Assembly: GCA_946699065.1 (NCBI GenBank) | Contig: CAMPDV010000004.1 | Span: 1,736,001-1,800,000 of the forward strand | DNA: 64,000 bases | Reading direction: 5' to 3' | DNA from: Loxodes magnus | Lineage: Eukaryota; Ciliophora; Karyorelictea; Loxodida; Loxodidae | Shown: piece after piece, positions 39,060 through 52,017 of the stretch | How positions within the stretch are numbered: the stretch's first letter is position 1 | Layout of the letters: each line of letters begins with the position of its first letter | Made by a program: the position numbers and the translations under genes | Notes under the pieces: generated by a model | What the model was told of the DNA's origin: nothing | What the model saw: only the letters and a program-made list of their open reading frames with translations | The model's database searches: none

Positions 39060-39858
39060 TTTTTAATTAATTGCTTATCAATTTTTATTCAAATATTACT
39101 ATTAAACTTTAATTCATTTGGGATTGAAATTCTGACTTTCTATCTTAAATCAATTCTATTTAATAACAAAAGACTACACTTTTGCTCTAATTTATCTATA
39201 TTAAGCAAAATATCCGCAGCTCGCCTCCAATAAAACTCTTTTTAATTTAGAAAATTTATAACATAACAAACCTAACTTATTAAAGTGACTTCACCTTTAT
39301 TCGGTTAATCACAAAATTAGAGTTTGTATAATTTTTTTTTATCAGAAATTTTCTTCGGAGTAAAATTGTATTATTTCTCGCTTTCCCTTGTTTCCACTGA
39401 GACTCACCTTCATAAGTTTTTTTACATAAAATCCATATTGTCTTTTGATCTATTATCTTGCTATCATTAGTATTCGAGGTATTGCTTGAATGATTTATTG
39501 CTTTTTCTATATAATTTTGCTTCTTTGGCGCAGTATATTCTAAATATTTTATTTAATGTCTTTCGATCTTCTGTTTTTCTTTTTTCCTAAAATTTCTAGC
39601 AGTTTATTACCTTGTGACCTTGCTTCTTGCAGTATCAGCACCTTATTATCAGTCTTCTTTATATATAAATACATGCTTAATTTATTTCTTCTCTTTGTCT
39701 TTACATCCATGGTATCATAGTTTATTTTATTTTATTACCTGATTCTTTTCATTATATACTTTGTAATTTTTTATTCAATCTGCTGGATTAATGTGAATTT
39801 GCCAATCAGAAAGTCTAATTACGATAACTTATTTTAATCCATTGCTTTCCTGTTTCAT
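39060..39858 (-). CDS. Hypothetical protein, 3' end undefined
   Basis: From ATG 39858 the minus strand reads MKQESNGLKQ, then LSDWQIHINPADWIKNY, a Cys/His-containing stretch (LWYHGCKDKEKK), and KTIWILCKKTYEGESQWKQG, with higher G+C than the flanks. Composition and Trp/Cys placement look coding, and a nucleic-acid-binding role would fit the basic character. The frame continues without a convincing stop past 39060, so the end is approximate. No family is recognised. Confidence 0.35.
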
Positions 39859-40607
39859 TTAATCAATTTGCTAAATTAGAACACATACTTTGCTTGAAAA
39901 TTCTTAGATTACCTTTTAAGATTTTCGTTTTGTAGATGTTAAAGATAAATTTATATTTCTTATTATATTTTATTAGTCTAGTTTGGAGATTGTTAATTTT
40001 TAAGTGCCATTTTTTATGTATAATACATCTAATAATAATTTAATCTATTTATTGCAAGGATTAAAATATTAGATAAGCATAAATTTAGATTAATATGAAT
40101 ATACTTGAAGCAAAATGATTAAGTTATTTTAGCATAATTAAATACAATAAATAGAGTTGCCAATTTTTCTAAATGAAGGATTATTTATTTTGTTTAAAAG
40201 CTATTAACTTATATTATTTATTTGCTTTTCTAATAATTAAATGTTTAGATTCAAATAATTAAATAATAAGAAGATAGATATTAAAATGCTAATATATTAA
40301 AATGCTTTAACACTCTCACTGCTCTCCCTTTATTTATTTTAAAATTAGTTTTTTGATGAGATTTTTAGAAATATTTTTTTGACGCTTGAACTATTAAAAG
40401 TAATTTAAGAAAGTTTTTAAACTATATGAGAATGGTTAAAGGGAAATAATTAAATAAGGTGATTAAATAGATAAAATGAGATATACTAAATTATAAGATT
40501 ATAACAAAAATAATATAAAATAGTAGTATAGTTATTATATAAATTTAATAAATTTATTTTATTTTTTAATTATTTAAAAAGCCTGAGTTTCCGTTATTTA
40601 ATAAAAA

Positions 40608-41486
40608 ATGGCACCTAAGAAATAATAGACCTCTATTAACGAATACTTGAAAAAATAAGAATAACCTAATTTAATTGAAGAATAGCCTTAATAAGATAAA
40701 GATTAATAATCTAAGGAATCTTTTGCATAATCAGTTCAGCAAAGGATATCAAATATCCAATATTACTTGAAAAAGCAAAGATAAAAAATAGAAAATTTAG
40801 AAAACTTACTAGAAAAATTAATGGAATAATTAAACCTATAATTCCCATCCATAGATGAATCATTAAATAAAATCTAATCATAAATAGTAATTAAATTGGA
40901 ATAAATTGATAAATAATTTAACGAAGTCCCTCAAATGTTCCAATTTCATTTTTCTTAAATTGAATATCAAATAAAGCAACTTTAAGAAAAACAAGAATAA
41001 TAACAAGTAATAATTTAAAAATTATAAGATTAATAAGATTAATAATCAAATATCCCAATGGAAATCGAATCGGAATTCTAATAATAAGAAATAAATAAGA
41101 TCAATTATTATCGCAAAAAGATTATGTGCTATTTATGCTAGAAAAATAATTGCTGGAAAAAATGCTGGAAGAAACAAGAAATTGAAAAAATTAACAAGTA
41201 ATAAATATTAGACTAACTTTTCAGAATATGGCCAACAAGAACAGGATAAGTATACAGAAAGAAATTCTACAACTCAAGAGACAACGAGGTTTATAAAAAT
41301 GGAAGAAGAAACTATAACGACAATTAGTGGACGAGGGAGAGACAAGGATGGCGGACTAACGTAGTCCTACGCAGTCCTTTAGTTCAGGAAAGAGCAGGAA
41401 CAAAAGCAAGTGAACCCTGGAGCTCTTTTCTAAGACTATAAACTTAATTTTATCCTTTTATCCTTTTTTTAAAGGCAAAATAATGA
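40608..41486 (+). CDS. Coiled-coil protein with Cys cluster and basic tail (module 4)
   Basis: ATG 40608 to TGA 41484-41486, 292 codons, no internal TGA. It begins MAPKKQQTSINEYLKKQ, followed by Gln/Glu-rich coiled coil, the NLQFPSIDE segment shared with the remnant at 14400-14858, a Cys cluster (CYLCQKNNCWKKC) that could bind zinc, and an Arg/Asn-rich tail (NGRRNYNDNQWTRER). G+C rises over the last 80 codons. This layout (oligomerising coiled coil, Cys cluster, basic tail) recalls Gag/ORF1-like proteins of retroelements, but no homology is claimed. Repeat copy 4 lies 346 bp downstream in the same relative orientation as in modules 2 and 3. Confidence 0.65.
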
Positions 41487-41831
41487 ATTTAAGCTAATTA
41501 TGATATACATTATACATACAAATAATATATAAAAATACATAAAAATAAGCAATTATTCAAAGATGCTCCTTTCAAAAATTTTATTTTTAGAAATATAAAA
41601 ATAAAATTTTCTGAGGTTTTTGGTAATTTTCATCAAATTTATATTGAAAAAGATTCAAGTGCAAAATTTGAAAGTCGCAATTAATAAAGAAATTAATAAA
41701 TTTTAAATTTAAAAGAAGAATAATAAAAAACAAAACTTAAGTATTTCTTATTAAAGTACTTACTTATTTTGGATAAAGTTAATAGCATAATTACATAAGT
41801 AATATAGTTTTTATATATTCTCTTAAAATAA

Positions 41832-41880
41832 ATTGTTATTATAGAGCGTGTAGCCCTTCATTATAGTGCATCTCTTTAAA
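41832..41880 (-). repeat. TTTAAAGAGCTGC element, copy 4 (diverged)
   Basis: Reads TTTAAAGAGATGC on the minus strand. The hairpin survives with altered bases (AGGGC, loop TACAC, GCTCT), that is, with G-T/U pairs in place of others. Confidence 0.7.
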
Positions 41881-41924
41881 AAATCGATTTTTAAGTCTCT
41901 TTAAATCCTAATATTTCCATAGCA

Positions 41925-42025
41925 TTTTCTCTTCTAATTGCTGGGGCAAGGTTTCTGTTCCAATTATCTAAAATACAGGACGCCAACAGGTGATTACGGA
42001 TGATTTCCAACCCATGATCTATTTA
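41925..42025 (+). other. Short G+C-richer island 4
   Basis: Contains TGATTACGGATGATTTCC at about 41990-42008, related to the conserved core of islands 2 and 3, and again placed beside a repeat copy. Confidence 0.5.
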
Positions 42026-42309
42026 TATAATTACGTTAATTGATTTATTATGTAATTTAGAACTTATATTTATTCTGGCTTATTGTAAGCTAAAGCTAAA
42101 TATAATTAAAATTATGTGGCTAATGAGAAGTAACTAAGTATTAAGCAACAGCTTTAGATGTAATTAAGTCCATTTTGATTATTCTTCTAAACTTTTATAA
42201 CTTCTTTTATCATTTTAAATTTAGTTAACTGAAAGAAAAATTTCATATTTTCGAAATTGATATTTATTTAAAAAATAAAATAAAAAGGTGTTTAATATAT
42301 AAAAAATAA

Positions 42310-42600
42310 AATCTTAGGAGCAACAAAAATAGCAAGAGAAAGAAAATTAGATGAGCAATTAAAAGATAATGTAGTTAGAATTGCTAATTTACAAAGCACT
42401 TTATTATATTAAGCATAACTATTACAATCCTCAATTTAATAAAAATTAGAAGCTTACTAAAAATCATAGTATTAGCTATTGTTTCCCTTATTATTAATAC
42501 TTATAGTTAATTATAAAAGGAAATTAAATTAAATTAAAATATCTTTATTATAACTGAAGATAATAGCGAATGTTATAAAAATAAATAAAAGGTAAAAATT
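42310..42600 (+). CDS. Possible module 5 ORF fragment (coiled coil plus membrane-like segment)
   Basis: A plus-strand frame without internal TGA reads ATKIARERKLDEQLKDN, then NLQSTLLYQAQLLQSS and a hydrophobic stretch (LLFPLLLILIV). No start codon is evident and both limits are approximate. It lies upstream of repeat copy 5, as expected for a module ORF. Could be a truncated gene or chance. Confidence 0.3.
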
Positions 42601-44085
42601 ATTAATACTCAACTCTATTATAAACTAAGTATTAAAAAATATGGGATACTCATTTTAAATTATAAAATCATATAAAACTTATAATAAAGTTCTGATATTT
42701 TATTTTTAATATTTTAGTTTACAAAAATGATGAAAATAGATTAAAATTTTGACAATCATGAGAGTAGTTCAACCTTTTCCACTTTTCTCCAGTGTTTGAA
42801 AGATATTAAAAAATACTAAATTTCATAATTTTAAATTTTCTGGAGAGATTATCGGTTTTCTAAATCATTAGCATTAATTCTTTTTCTGAATATGGATTTT
42901 ATTTCTACAGTATAGTTTCATTCTATAGAGTACGACTGGAACTTTCAATTTTAATAATTAAAAAAATCAAATTTAATTAACAGACAATCAAAAATTTAAA
43001 CTTCTTTAAAATGTTGATAGATTTTATAGCTTTCGCTAGTAAGCAGTTAGTAAGATAGTTATATTTCTAATTTAATAGAAATTATTTAATTTCTAATAAG
43101 AATTGAACATCATTTATGCATCTAATAAATAAGGCATTTTAACTTATGTAATCTTATGCTTTATATCCTTAAGAAAATTATTTGTAGTAATCTACCAAAT
43201 GAACTTTGATTCATATAATAGCAAACTATTTTAGTATATGATATAAACTTGCATTATTATACTGTAAAATCACAAATAGAAAATGGTAAATCTATTTAAC
43301 CTTATTAATAATTTTGATATATAATTATATGTATCCTATAACTAAGATACTTATTATGAGAAAATTTATTCATAGATTTTTGAAAATATTTGAACTTTTA
43401 GGAATATAAATCTATTTATAAGTCACAGTTTACGCATAGGCATATAATAAACTGTATAGAATCTTCTTAAAGATAAAATAGCTAAACTTTGCTTTATGTT
43501 TCTAATTAATAGATACTTTAAAAATTAAATTTAAATTATTTTTCTTAGTCTTTAATTACTTTCATTATTAAATATCTAAATATGTGTAAATGCACAATAC
43601 ATTCTTAATATTTTTTGCTTATATTTAACTTCCTTAAAAAATCTAAATAAATAAAAAAAATTTGAATTAATAAATAATGAGAGTTTAATAAACATTTAAC
43701 ATTCTAAAATTAATTTAATTATACAAAAATATTTCTACTTTAATATTATAAATAATTAGTCTAAGCAATTAAAGTTAGTTAACAATATTAACTCTTAAAT
43801 TTTATCTAGATGCTGCGTTAACAAAAGTTGAGATTTATAATTTAAATTTATTAACTTTAAAAAATTTAACTATTATCCAAAATTTAGTAATAGGAGTTAA
43901 TTATTTTCAAACTAGTAGGCAAAATATATTAAGCAATAAATTACTTTTTAACATAAAAATAAATATACAAAATACTACTAAATTTATTTAATTTTTACTA
44001 TATGATAATTAGTTGAAGGAAATTAATTATAATTGTATTTAAAATTAAGAATAATCACTTTAAATAAATTGTTAGTTTTGATAAT
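42601..44085. other. AT-rich spacer
   Basis: No supportable gene or RNA; lies between the module 5 fragment and repeat copy 5. Confidence 0.5.
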
Positions 44086-44143
44086 AAATAATAAATGAAT
44101 TTGATTATAACGCGCGTTGTACCTCGCTGACGCAGCTCTTTAA
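44086..44143 (-). repeat. TTTAAAGAGCTGC element, copy 5
   Basis: Keeps both ends of the element (TTAAAGAGCTGC and TATAATCAAATT) but has a changed middle with the palindrome AACGCGCGTT. Confidence 0.75.
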
Positions 44144-44199
44144 TGTTAATGCTAAATATTAAACAAATTATTTTACTTATTGTTTTCATTCTAGTTGTT

Positions 44200-44465
44200 C
44201 AATGAGTCACGTCAGCTTTTTCAAATGAGAAATTTGCTTATTTAAGATTATTATCGAATCTTGAACCAAATGCGCCATTCTCTTTAATAAGATCCAAATA
44301 AGAATAAGTAATTAAGTAATTAGTAGACCTTTCAGTTAAATGTTCAACTGCAGGCAAGAACCCTGGGAAAGTTTGGCTTGTCTCTTCCGAGCTTGCCTTT
44401 CCTAACCCTTGCTGGCATCTGGTGCGAAATTACTCGCAATGCGGTTAGCACTGCTCCGAATTTTC
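44200..44465. other. G+C-richer island 5
   Basis: The region from 44345 to 44460 (for example CTTGCCTTTCCTAACCCTTG) is strikingly G+C-rich for this genome and sits beside repeat copy 5. The DYGY-type core of islands 2-4 is not recognisable in it. Confidence 0.45.
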
Positions 44466-45346
44466 TATTAATTGCTTATTAGGAGCAATATATCAAATTG
44501 AAAAATAAGTTTTTAGAATACTAAGTGCTATGATTATCTATAAAGATCCAAATATCTTTTCTGATTCTCATTAAATTTATCTTATTTATACTTAGAAAGC
44601 ATAGCATTTATAAGATATAATTAACCAAGTTAATCTAAATTCATTTTATTTAATTTATTATTTTTAGAAAATTTAATATGCTTTTATTTTGTAGTGAGTG
44701 ATGCTCCTTCCCAAATATGAGAAAAATTTTTATGCTAATAAATGCTAGATAATTTTATATGATTTTGCACATAATTTCTATATAAATTAATATATATAAC
44801 AAAATATTAATATATCAAGTTTCTAGGTAATGTACCTCATAATTTAGTATTAGTCACATACATTTAGGAAATTAAAGATTTAATATAGAGATAATGGGCA
44901 GCCAATCTTATGTATATCTTTAGAATATTGATATATATTAATATATTTACTTGAAAAATTATCAAGCAGAAAAATTTAATTCCCTATATTTCTTGCAGAA
45001 ACTTATTAAATTCACTAATGACTAGATAAGAAAAGCATCTTTTATTAAATATAAAAAAGATTAAATATAGAGTAGATTATAAATTATAACAATGAGGTTT
45101 AAATTAATTAATACTGTACAACTCTAAAGCAAAGTTAGCTTAACTAACAAAAAATTTAAATATCCCTTAAGCAACATTAATAAGAGTAAATTAAGGATTT
45201 TAATAATAAGATTTAAATAAAATAATGTTTATTAAATTAACTATATCAAATCGAAATGTTAATTGATTTTGAATAAAGACATTAATTATTAAATCTAGAT
45301 TGAATTAATAATTATATCTAAAAAATTCAATAAGAAAGCAAAAGTC
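44466..45346. other. AT-rich intergenic region
   Basis: No gene seen; ends at the 3' end of the TLDc gene. Confidence 0.5.
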
Positions 45347-46877
45347 TCATGAAATTTGCCAGAACTAAAGTGAAAGAATTACCTCAATCATTTTTATGAA
45401 AAAGTTTTTATCGCTGGCAAGACAAGGACTTTTGAAAGTACTACAAGGACCTGAAGTGCCTTGAGAAAAGTTATTATAGATATATACAGCAGAATTACCT
45501 CCTCCTCCTAGTGTAATTGAATTATCATCTGAAGCCATGTAATAGTCGTTTACTTCAGCAACTTAAAAAGCTTTTATGTTGTTATCACTAAAGCTAAATA
45601 CGAAAGTATCTCCAGTACCATAAAACAATTTTTCGTTTCTCTACCAAGTTTAAGAAGTAAAACCTCCGAAAACTGATCCTTTTGTATCAAGAATCAGCAA
45701 ACAAACTTGTCCTTTAAAATTAATTTTTCTATAAAAATTTTGCATACTATATCCGTGAATCTAAGGCGAGTAGGCTAAGCATCATTTTTTAAACATATAT
45801 ATTCTAGGTAAAGAGTAAGTTATTAAATCTATTTAGTATTAACTACAAATTTTGGAGGATCCTTGAATTTAGGTGTGAAAATCTAACTGTATTTCTTTTG
45901 TAATAGAGAGTTCTTTAGTTCTTCTTCTTATTTAAGGAGGTTTAAGTTCAACTTTTTTATTTACCAAAAAAATAGTGCTCCATGAACTACTGCTCCATTT
46001 ACTAGTTTCCATAGCTTTTAACTGAACAGGAGAATGAGGCTCATCATAAATTTTATTAGGCTTAGGAAGTAAAGGAGTATATGTTTAAAAAATTTCATAG
46101 AAAGGTACTTAGCTAAAGGATAGCCCTGCTTGATTTTTTCTTCCTCATTCAATAGCTTATCTTAAAATTTCTTCAAGTTAATTAGCATTTTATCTCATTG
46201 ATTAAAAGGACCTAGGACTGAGAGTAACCTTTTTCTCTGCTATTTTAAAGAATACCTAAGCTACTGGCTCTCTTGATATTCTTTTTGATTTAATTGATTA
46301 TGTGTTTGAAAGCAAGAGTTATATTATTATATCTGTTTCATCTTAATTTAATTCATTCTAAAGTTTCTCTTATTCAAATTATTAGCCTTCACTAGATTCT
46401 ATCTTTTCTTACTATTATTTTTAAGCCTTTTTTTCAAGAACATTCACATTTACTAAATCGCATAAATCTATACAAAGTTAAAACTTCAAAACTTCCTATT
46501 ACTTACTTTCGTAGTAAATAAGATTGGGATCGAACATAGCTATAGCTTACGTAACTGTAAGTGTTCCCAAAATATCGCCTTAGCCTGTACAGTAATAAAC
46601 GCATTCTTAATTTAATAATTACCTCTAACAAACGAGCTTTTGGGACTATTAACTTCCATTTCTTCATTCTTGAGATTCTGTTTGATCTCTTCTTTATTTT
46701 CCTATACTAACTTTTTAACCTTCAATATCATGCCAGGATAGATTAAAGAAGACTCAGTCAAATCATTCAGTTTAAGCAAACTTCACGGACTATATAAATG
46801 ACTTACTTCATTCCAAAAATAGCAGAGATTGAACTGAATGATTCTCCTTCTTTGGCTGTATATTCTTATGTTTCCAT
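45347..46877 (-). CDS. OXR1/NCOA7-type protein: LysM, GRAM-like and TLDc domains
   Basis: ATG 46877 to TGA 45347-45349. Three tiny introns (46790-46806, 17 nt; 46606-46622, 17 nt; 45365-45382, 18 nt) restore one frame; the spliced length is 1,479 nt, 492 residues. Domains: LysM at about 6-48 (YTAKEGESFSSI ... LIYPGMILKVKK), GRAM-like at about 85-145 (GDILGTLTVTQAIAMFDPN), TLDc at the C-terminus (GSVFGGFTSQTWQ, FYGTGDTFVFSF, ITLGGGGNSAVYI, ending IEFWQIS). The TLDc-start Trp (KKWCLAYSPQIHGYS) is encoded by TGA. OXR1-family proteins protect against oxidative damage, and TLDc domains bind the V-ATPase; a similar role is inferred. The last Trp, four codons before the stop, is TGG. Confidence 0.93.
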
Positions 46878-47877
46878 AATTAATAAATTAGCAATACGAA
46901 GTTAAAATCAATAACATTAAATGCAGATGATTAGCCTTATTCTTATATATTTACTACTCTTTTATCCCGCATACAACTAACCTTTTACCTTCTTTTCCAA
47001 AGTTAAAGAGTGATATCATTATTAACTTCTTAATTGGAAGAAATAAATTAAAGACTTTTGTTTTCGGTGTAGCTATTGAATATAAAACTATCACATATCT
47101 AATACAAAGTTTAGATACTTAAATAATCTTTATATAACTCATTAGCTTTACTTTAATTCAACCATTAATACTGCAATATAGAGAATGAACATCTTAGGTA
47201 ATAGTAACTTTAGTAAATTACGAAGAAATAAGGTTTAAATAAATCAATATAAAATTAAACTTACTAATATTGAGATTTTATTAGTGCTATCAAATAAGAG
47301 TATAATGCATCCCCACAAATATGTCTTTTATTATAATAGATTTATATTAGTTCCAATTTAATTCTAGTTTCAAAAATAAATTATCAATTTTAGTATAAGT
47401 AGAAAATAGTGAAAGCTAATAGAGTTAAATAAAACCATCTATTTAAAAGTCTTAGAAACTGCATTTAAAAACAAAATTAATTTCTAGACTAAGGACATAA
47501 AGATAATTAGCTTATGTTTTAAGATTTTATTCTATTGCTTAAGTAATATAAAAATCATAGCGTTAAATACTTTAATATAAGTAAATTTAGAAAGTATGCT
47601 ATTTAAATAAATATTTATAAGCACTTGATAGTAGTAAATCCTCAATTTAAGTTTTACTTTTATTTAAATTATCTAAAATGGAAATTTCTATAATGAATGC
47701 GAGTTAATAATTTAAATTTAAGCTAATAGTCCAGTTTGGCTTTTGATAATATTAGATTCCATATAAAAGGAAATTTTACATAGTTTGAAAATAAGTTAGT
47801 ATAAAGCATGTAGTAGATTTTAAAGGGAGCTATTTTTATTTGAAGGAATGAACACTAAATAGTAAATTTCATATAAA
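46878..47877. other. Intergenic region, coding status unclear
   Basis: A minus-strand frame (47310 to 46890) reads fairly protein-like, and an ATG at 47678 opens a short plus-strand frame, but competing frames and lack of domains prevent a call. Confidence 0.4.
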
Positions 47878-48885
47878 ATGTCTCACTAAACTTAAAGAGA
47901 TAATATAATATAGAACAATTATAATGCAGATAGATATGGAGCACATTTTAACTACTAAGATCTTTATGATAAACTAGTAATCTTGAAGAAAGAAAAGAAA
48001 TAAGAGGATAAAATATTCAGAACTTCCAAAAGCCTGAGGAAATAGAAAATAAAATAAGAAGCTACTGAAAATTTGTTCGATAGATAGTAGTAATTTGTAC
48101 AAAAAGACTAGTCTTATCAAGTAAAGTCTCCTTATTTAACAAAATAAAGCTTTGATATTAAGATATCTCATTAACGAGCTAAATCGTCTCTGAGATAAAG
48201 TCCCTTCAGAGCTTCGACAATAACTGATAACAAGTAAAATAGCTTATTTTCTTATATTAGGAATAAATTTTAAGTCTAAACATAAAGAATGCCTTAAGCA
48301 CAGAAACTAATGAAAAAAACTAATGATTATCAAAATATTTATTTGCCTACATTTGACTAAAAAAGTGTTTTAACCAAGATGAATACATTTAACTCAAGCA
48401 AAAGAATAAAAATGTAAATTGTATAATGCAGAAAAAAGCTTAATAAAGAAAATAATATTTTGGCTTTCTAATCTAGAACGAAGTCTCCTAGAAGAGAAGT
48501 TTTTCAAAATATTTCTTAAAAAAAATCTCCTTTGAGAGATTTTAATGAAAATAAAAGCATTGTTCTGAGACAAGTTAGTTTAAAGAAGAAACCGAAGATT
48601 ACGGAAAGTCTCGGTATAAAAGTTAGAAGAAAGATCTATGTAGATATTTAAAATTGTATATTTACTTATAGTCCTCTTATATTTTAAGATCAACTAACAA
48701 AATTAGAGGCTATAAGCTATATTCGCTAAAAATTAAATAAAAATAATCAATTTTTAAGAAAATAATATAGCTATTGTAAGTATTAATCTAAATAATCAAT
48801 CTTATTTTTCTAAATTATATCTTAAATTCAGTATTGGAGCTTAGGCGCTCCTTATAAATTTCGTTTTGTTGGGTCATCTTTTTGA
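47878..48885 (+). CDS. Basic, probably disordered protein
   Basis: ATG 47878 to TGA 48883-48885, 335 residues, no internal TGA. Begins MSHQTQRDNIIQNNYNADRY and is rich in Lys, Arg, Gln and Ser, with repeated Ser-Pro sites (KSPRREVF, KKSPLRDF, RQSPFRAS) that could be kinase targets. No fold is recognised; cytoskeletal or ciliary basic proteins of ciliates often look like this (inference). The stretch after about 48650 is more AT-rich, so an intron or an earlier end is possible. Confidence 0.6.
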
Positions 48886-49523
48886 TTTTAAGGTGCTATT
48901 TTTTGTAAATTATTTAGTAATTTCTACCAATTTTTAAAATCCTTTTTTCTTCCGTTTGATTTAATTAAGTAAATAAAAGCGTGCTTGTAATCAAAAAGAT
49001 AATAGATAAATTAAAATAATCTATTAACTATATGAACTAGGTTTTAAAATAGCTTAACAAGTGTTTAAATAAATTATTTAAAAAAAAAGAGAAGCAAAGT
49101 GATATTATTTTCCATCCATTTTTTAAATTTGAACTCCTAAAATTTTAAACTTGTTTGCTGAAACAAATGAATAAAGATATTTTTAATATATATCTAATCT
49201 TATATTATTATAAATATAAAAGAGTTTTTATTCTGCCTTGTAAGTACAGCTTTTATAAACTAATCATTAATTTTAGACCCACTTTTTTCGATTATTTTAT
49301 TTTATGCTTATAATTAACTTTCAATTTAAAAATGTTTATAAATTTAATTTCAATAATATTTGCAAATCAAAACATCATTAATGTAGATACTCATATAACT
49401 ATAAATATAGACTTGTTTTGATTCATTAAAAGGACAAATTAAATTTTGAATTTATTTCTTGAATATTAAGTAAGAACATAAAAGTATTGCTTATAAATAG
49501 AATATTAAGACATAGAAACATAA
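48886..49523. other. AT-rich intergenic region
   Basis: No gene or RNA recognised between two convergent genes. Confidence 0.55.
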
Positions 49524-52017
49524 TCAATCAAAGAGAATTAAATATTTACTATGCGCAACTTTTTAATTTTCTCTAATAATCGCTTCTTTTGCACTTAATT
49601 CACTGAAGGAGTTCAGAGGAATTTTTTCACTTAACTTGATTAATTTTTCAGCAAAATTTTCCATTAGATTCATTAAATTAGAAAATTCTTCACAGTCATG
49701 AACGAAAAGGTGAAATTGACTTGGGGAATATAAATTTTAAGAAACTTCGTCATTATTGTTCTAAGAATAAAAAGCTTACTGTGTAATTTTTTATATAATT
49801 TTCTTATAAAAAATCTTTTAGTATAATCTGTTTTTCGTTTTCTTTTCTTCCTACAAAGAGAAAATTATATATCACAACATACTGAAAAGCACTTCCAAAA
49901 ATCAATAAATTTTGTAAATTCGCTTTTTCTTTTCCAATAAGCTCAGGCTGAGTTTTTATAACAATATTTTAAACAAATTGCTTCGTAATAATGAAAAAGA
50001 TAACAACCATTTATTGCTATTTCCTGCATTAAAAATAATACCTGGTCATTATTTGCATTTTCTATTCCTATAATCTGCATTTTTCATATTGAGTTGTAAA
50101 ATTATCCATGGTATGTAATTTTCCTTTTAAAAGGATCTATTAAATGAAACATAAGGATCCCTACGGAATTTTATTAATTCCACTTTTTAAGGCGGTTAAA
50201 AAATAATTCATTTCTCTGCAAAGGAAAGAAAACTATTGCTATTGCTTAATTAAAAGACCTTTTCTATTTTTCTGAGAACTCTCACAAGTAACTTACTGAT
50301 TCTTAACTAATAGCTTGAAATTTAAAATTTTAGAAAAAAGTATTTCGTTTATTTGCTCTTTACTTTGTTAAATTATTCAATTCAAAATCTATTTTTATAC
50401 TATCTCATATGCTTTATTTATTAAATTCTAGTTTTCATTGCAACCTACTAAGATTAACTGTAAATTTTTATTTGAATTAAGAATTTCCTTTTTGTGTTTA
50501 AGAATATTCCTAGATTCGAAAATTTGATTAACTAAATTTTTTTACTCTTATTCTTTATTCCTTTTATTCAAATTATCAGGGGATTGTTATATATATTCTT
50601 ATGTATAGAAAGAACTTTGAAATTCTGAAGATAATTATAGTTTACTCTCTTGAGTTAGGTTTTTGATTTCTTAATTTCCAAAAATTTCTGACTTTGTAAA
50701 ATTTTGGGGCCCAAAATTTTCGTTAGAACTTTATTACAAATTTTATGAAGATTCCAGAGGAGTTAGTATTACTTCTCTTTAAATTGCAGGTAGATTATAA
50801 ACTATTTTTAAATTTCTTTTATTGAATTTTCTCTTGGGAATAGGACTTGCTGTTATCCTATTTTGATAATCTTAATTTTCTATATCCTCTTTCTTTATTA
50901 AATCTTAACTTAAATCCTTTTATTTTTCAACTAGGTTCTGATTGTCTAATTTTTATAATTTATTTTTTTAATTATGTTAAGATTTATTAACCTTAGATAT
51001 ATGAATGTCTTTACCGAATTTTCATCTCTTTTAGCACTGAAAGTCATTTAGTGATGTATCCTATTGTTTCATTTCATTTAGTTTTTAATTTACTTTTTAA
51101 GACTAATATGATCTATTTTTGCTTTAAAATTAATTCAAATTTATTTTTTCTTTACTATTATTGATTATTGAAAATAAGTTATTTTCTGGGAAGCTAATAG
51201 CTTTGCTATGCTTTTTCCCACCCTCTAATAGTTTTAGTTAATTATAAGTAGGTGTAGTAGTTTCTTAATTCGCATTTTAAAGGTATTATCTCTCGTTTTA
51301 ATTACATTTTGTTTTTATTTTTTGAATAAGATTAGGAGTTTTTTATATATGATCTATACACAAATTTTCCTTTTAAATTCCATTTTATTTTATATTATTG
51401 CTCTCAGTTTCCAAAGTAATTAATCAATTTTACTTAGATTCTACCTTAGAGTTTATAGAATTAAAGCTTTTTTGCAATAAGATATGTTAATTTGAATCTA
51501 AAGCTTTTTACTTTATTTATTTCCTTTTTATTTTACTTAGTTAAGTAAGAGTTATAAGAGATTCTTGCTACTATAAATCAAAACTTTTGTTTAGTTACTT
51601 ACTTTTATTTAAAATTTCCGTTTAAAGCTTCTATAAACAATTTCTGACATTTTTTGGTTACTATTTTGTGGTTTTGTTAGTAAAAGTATTTCTAAGATTA
51701 ATTGAGTCTTCTAAGTTAAAAAATTAAGGTTTGGATATGGGATTAAATTATTCTTCAGATTCTTCCTTTTGATAGAAATTTTAAATTACATTTTTACATT
51801 AATGAATATCGGAATCGTTTAAATCCAAGCACATATCTTATCTTCTGCTTGGAATTTCCTAGGTAATAAATTATGATAAATATTTCAAATGTTTGCCTTT
51901 CTTATTTCAATTTTCTCTTACATCGAGATTTAAATTCTATAATGCCTAAGTTATTTAAGCACATAATTAACTAGGAAGATCAGCCTTCTACTAATACCTG
52001 AATCTTTTTATCGCCAT
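49524..52017 (-). CDS. Large Gln/Asn-rich protein of unknown function
   Basis: ATG 52017 to TGA 49524-49526 with two small introns (50024-50041, 18 nt; 49761-49779, 19 nt); the spliced length 2,457 nt is a whole number of codons, giving 818 residues. The N-terminal 540 residues are low-complexity and polar with Ser-Pro and Lys-rich patches (GGKKHSKAISFPENNL, ITASPIPKRKFNK). The last ~280 residues are more ordered, with helices and hydrophobic strands (LQLILVGCNENQNLINKAYE; LLIFGSAFQYVVIYNFLF; FHLFVHDCEEF). No family is recognised. An internal ATG at 51650 with a possible 32-nt intron was considered, but the longer frame is coding-like throughout. Confidence 0.75.

Noticed and set aside
51571-51602. 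A 32-nt GT...AG segment that could be an intron with a start at 51650
   Set aside because: The unspliced frame continues upstream with coding-like sequence to ATG 52017 and a whole codon count; the other introns are 16-19 nt.
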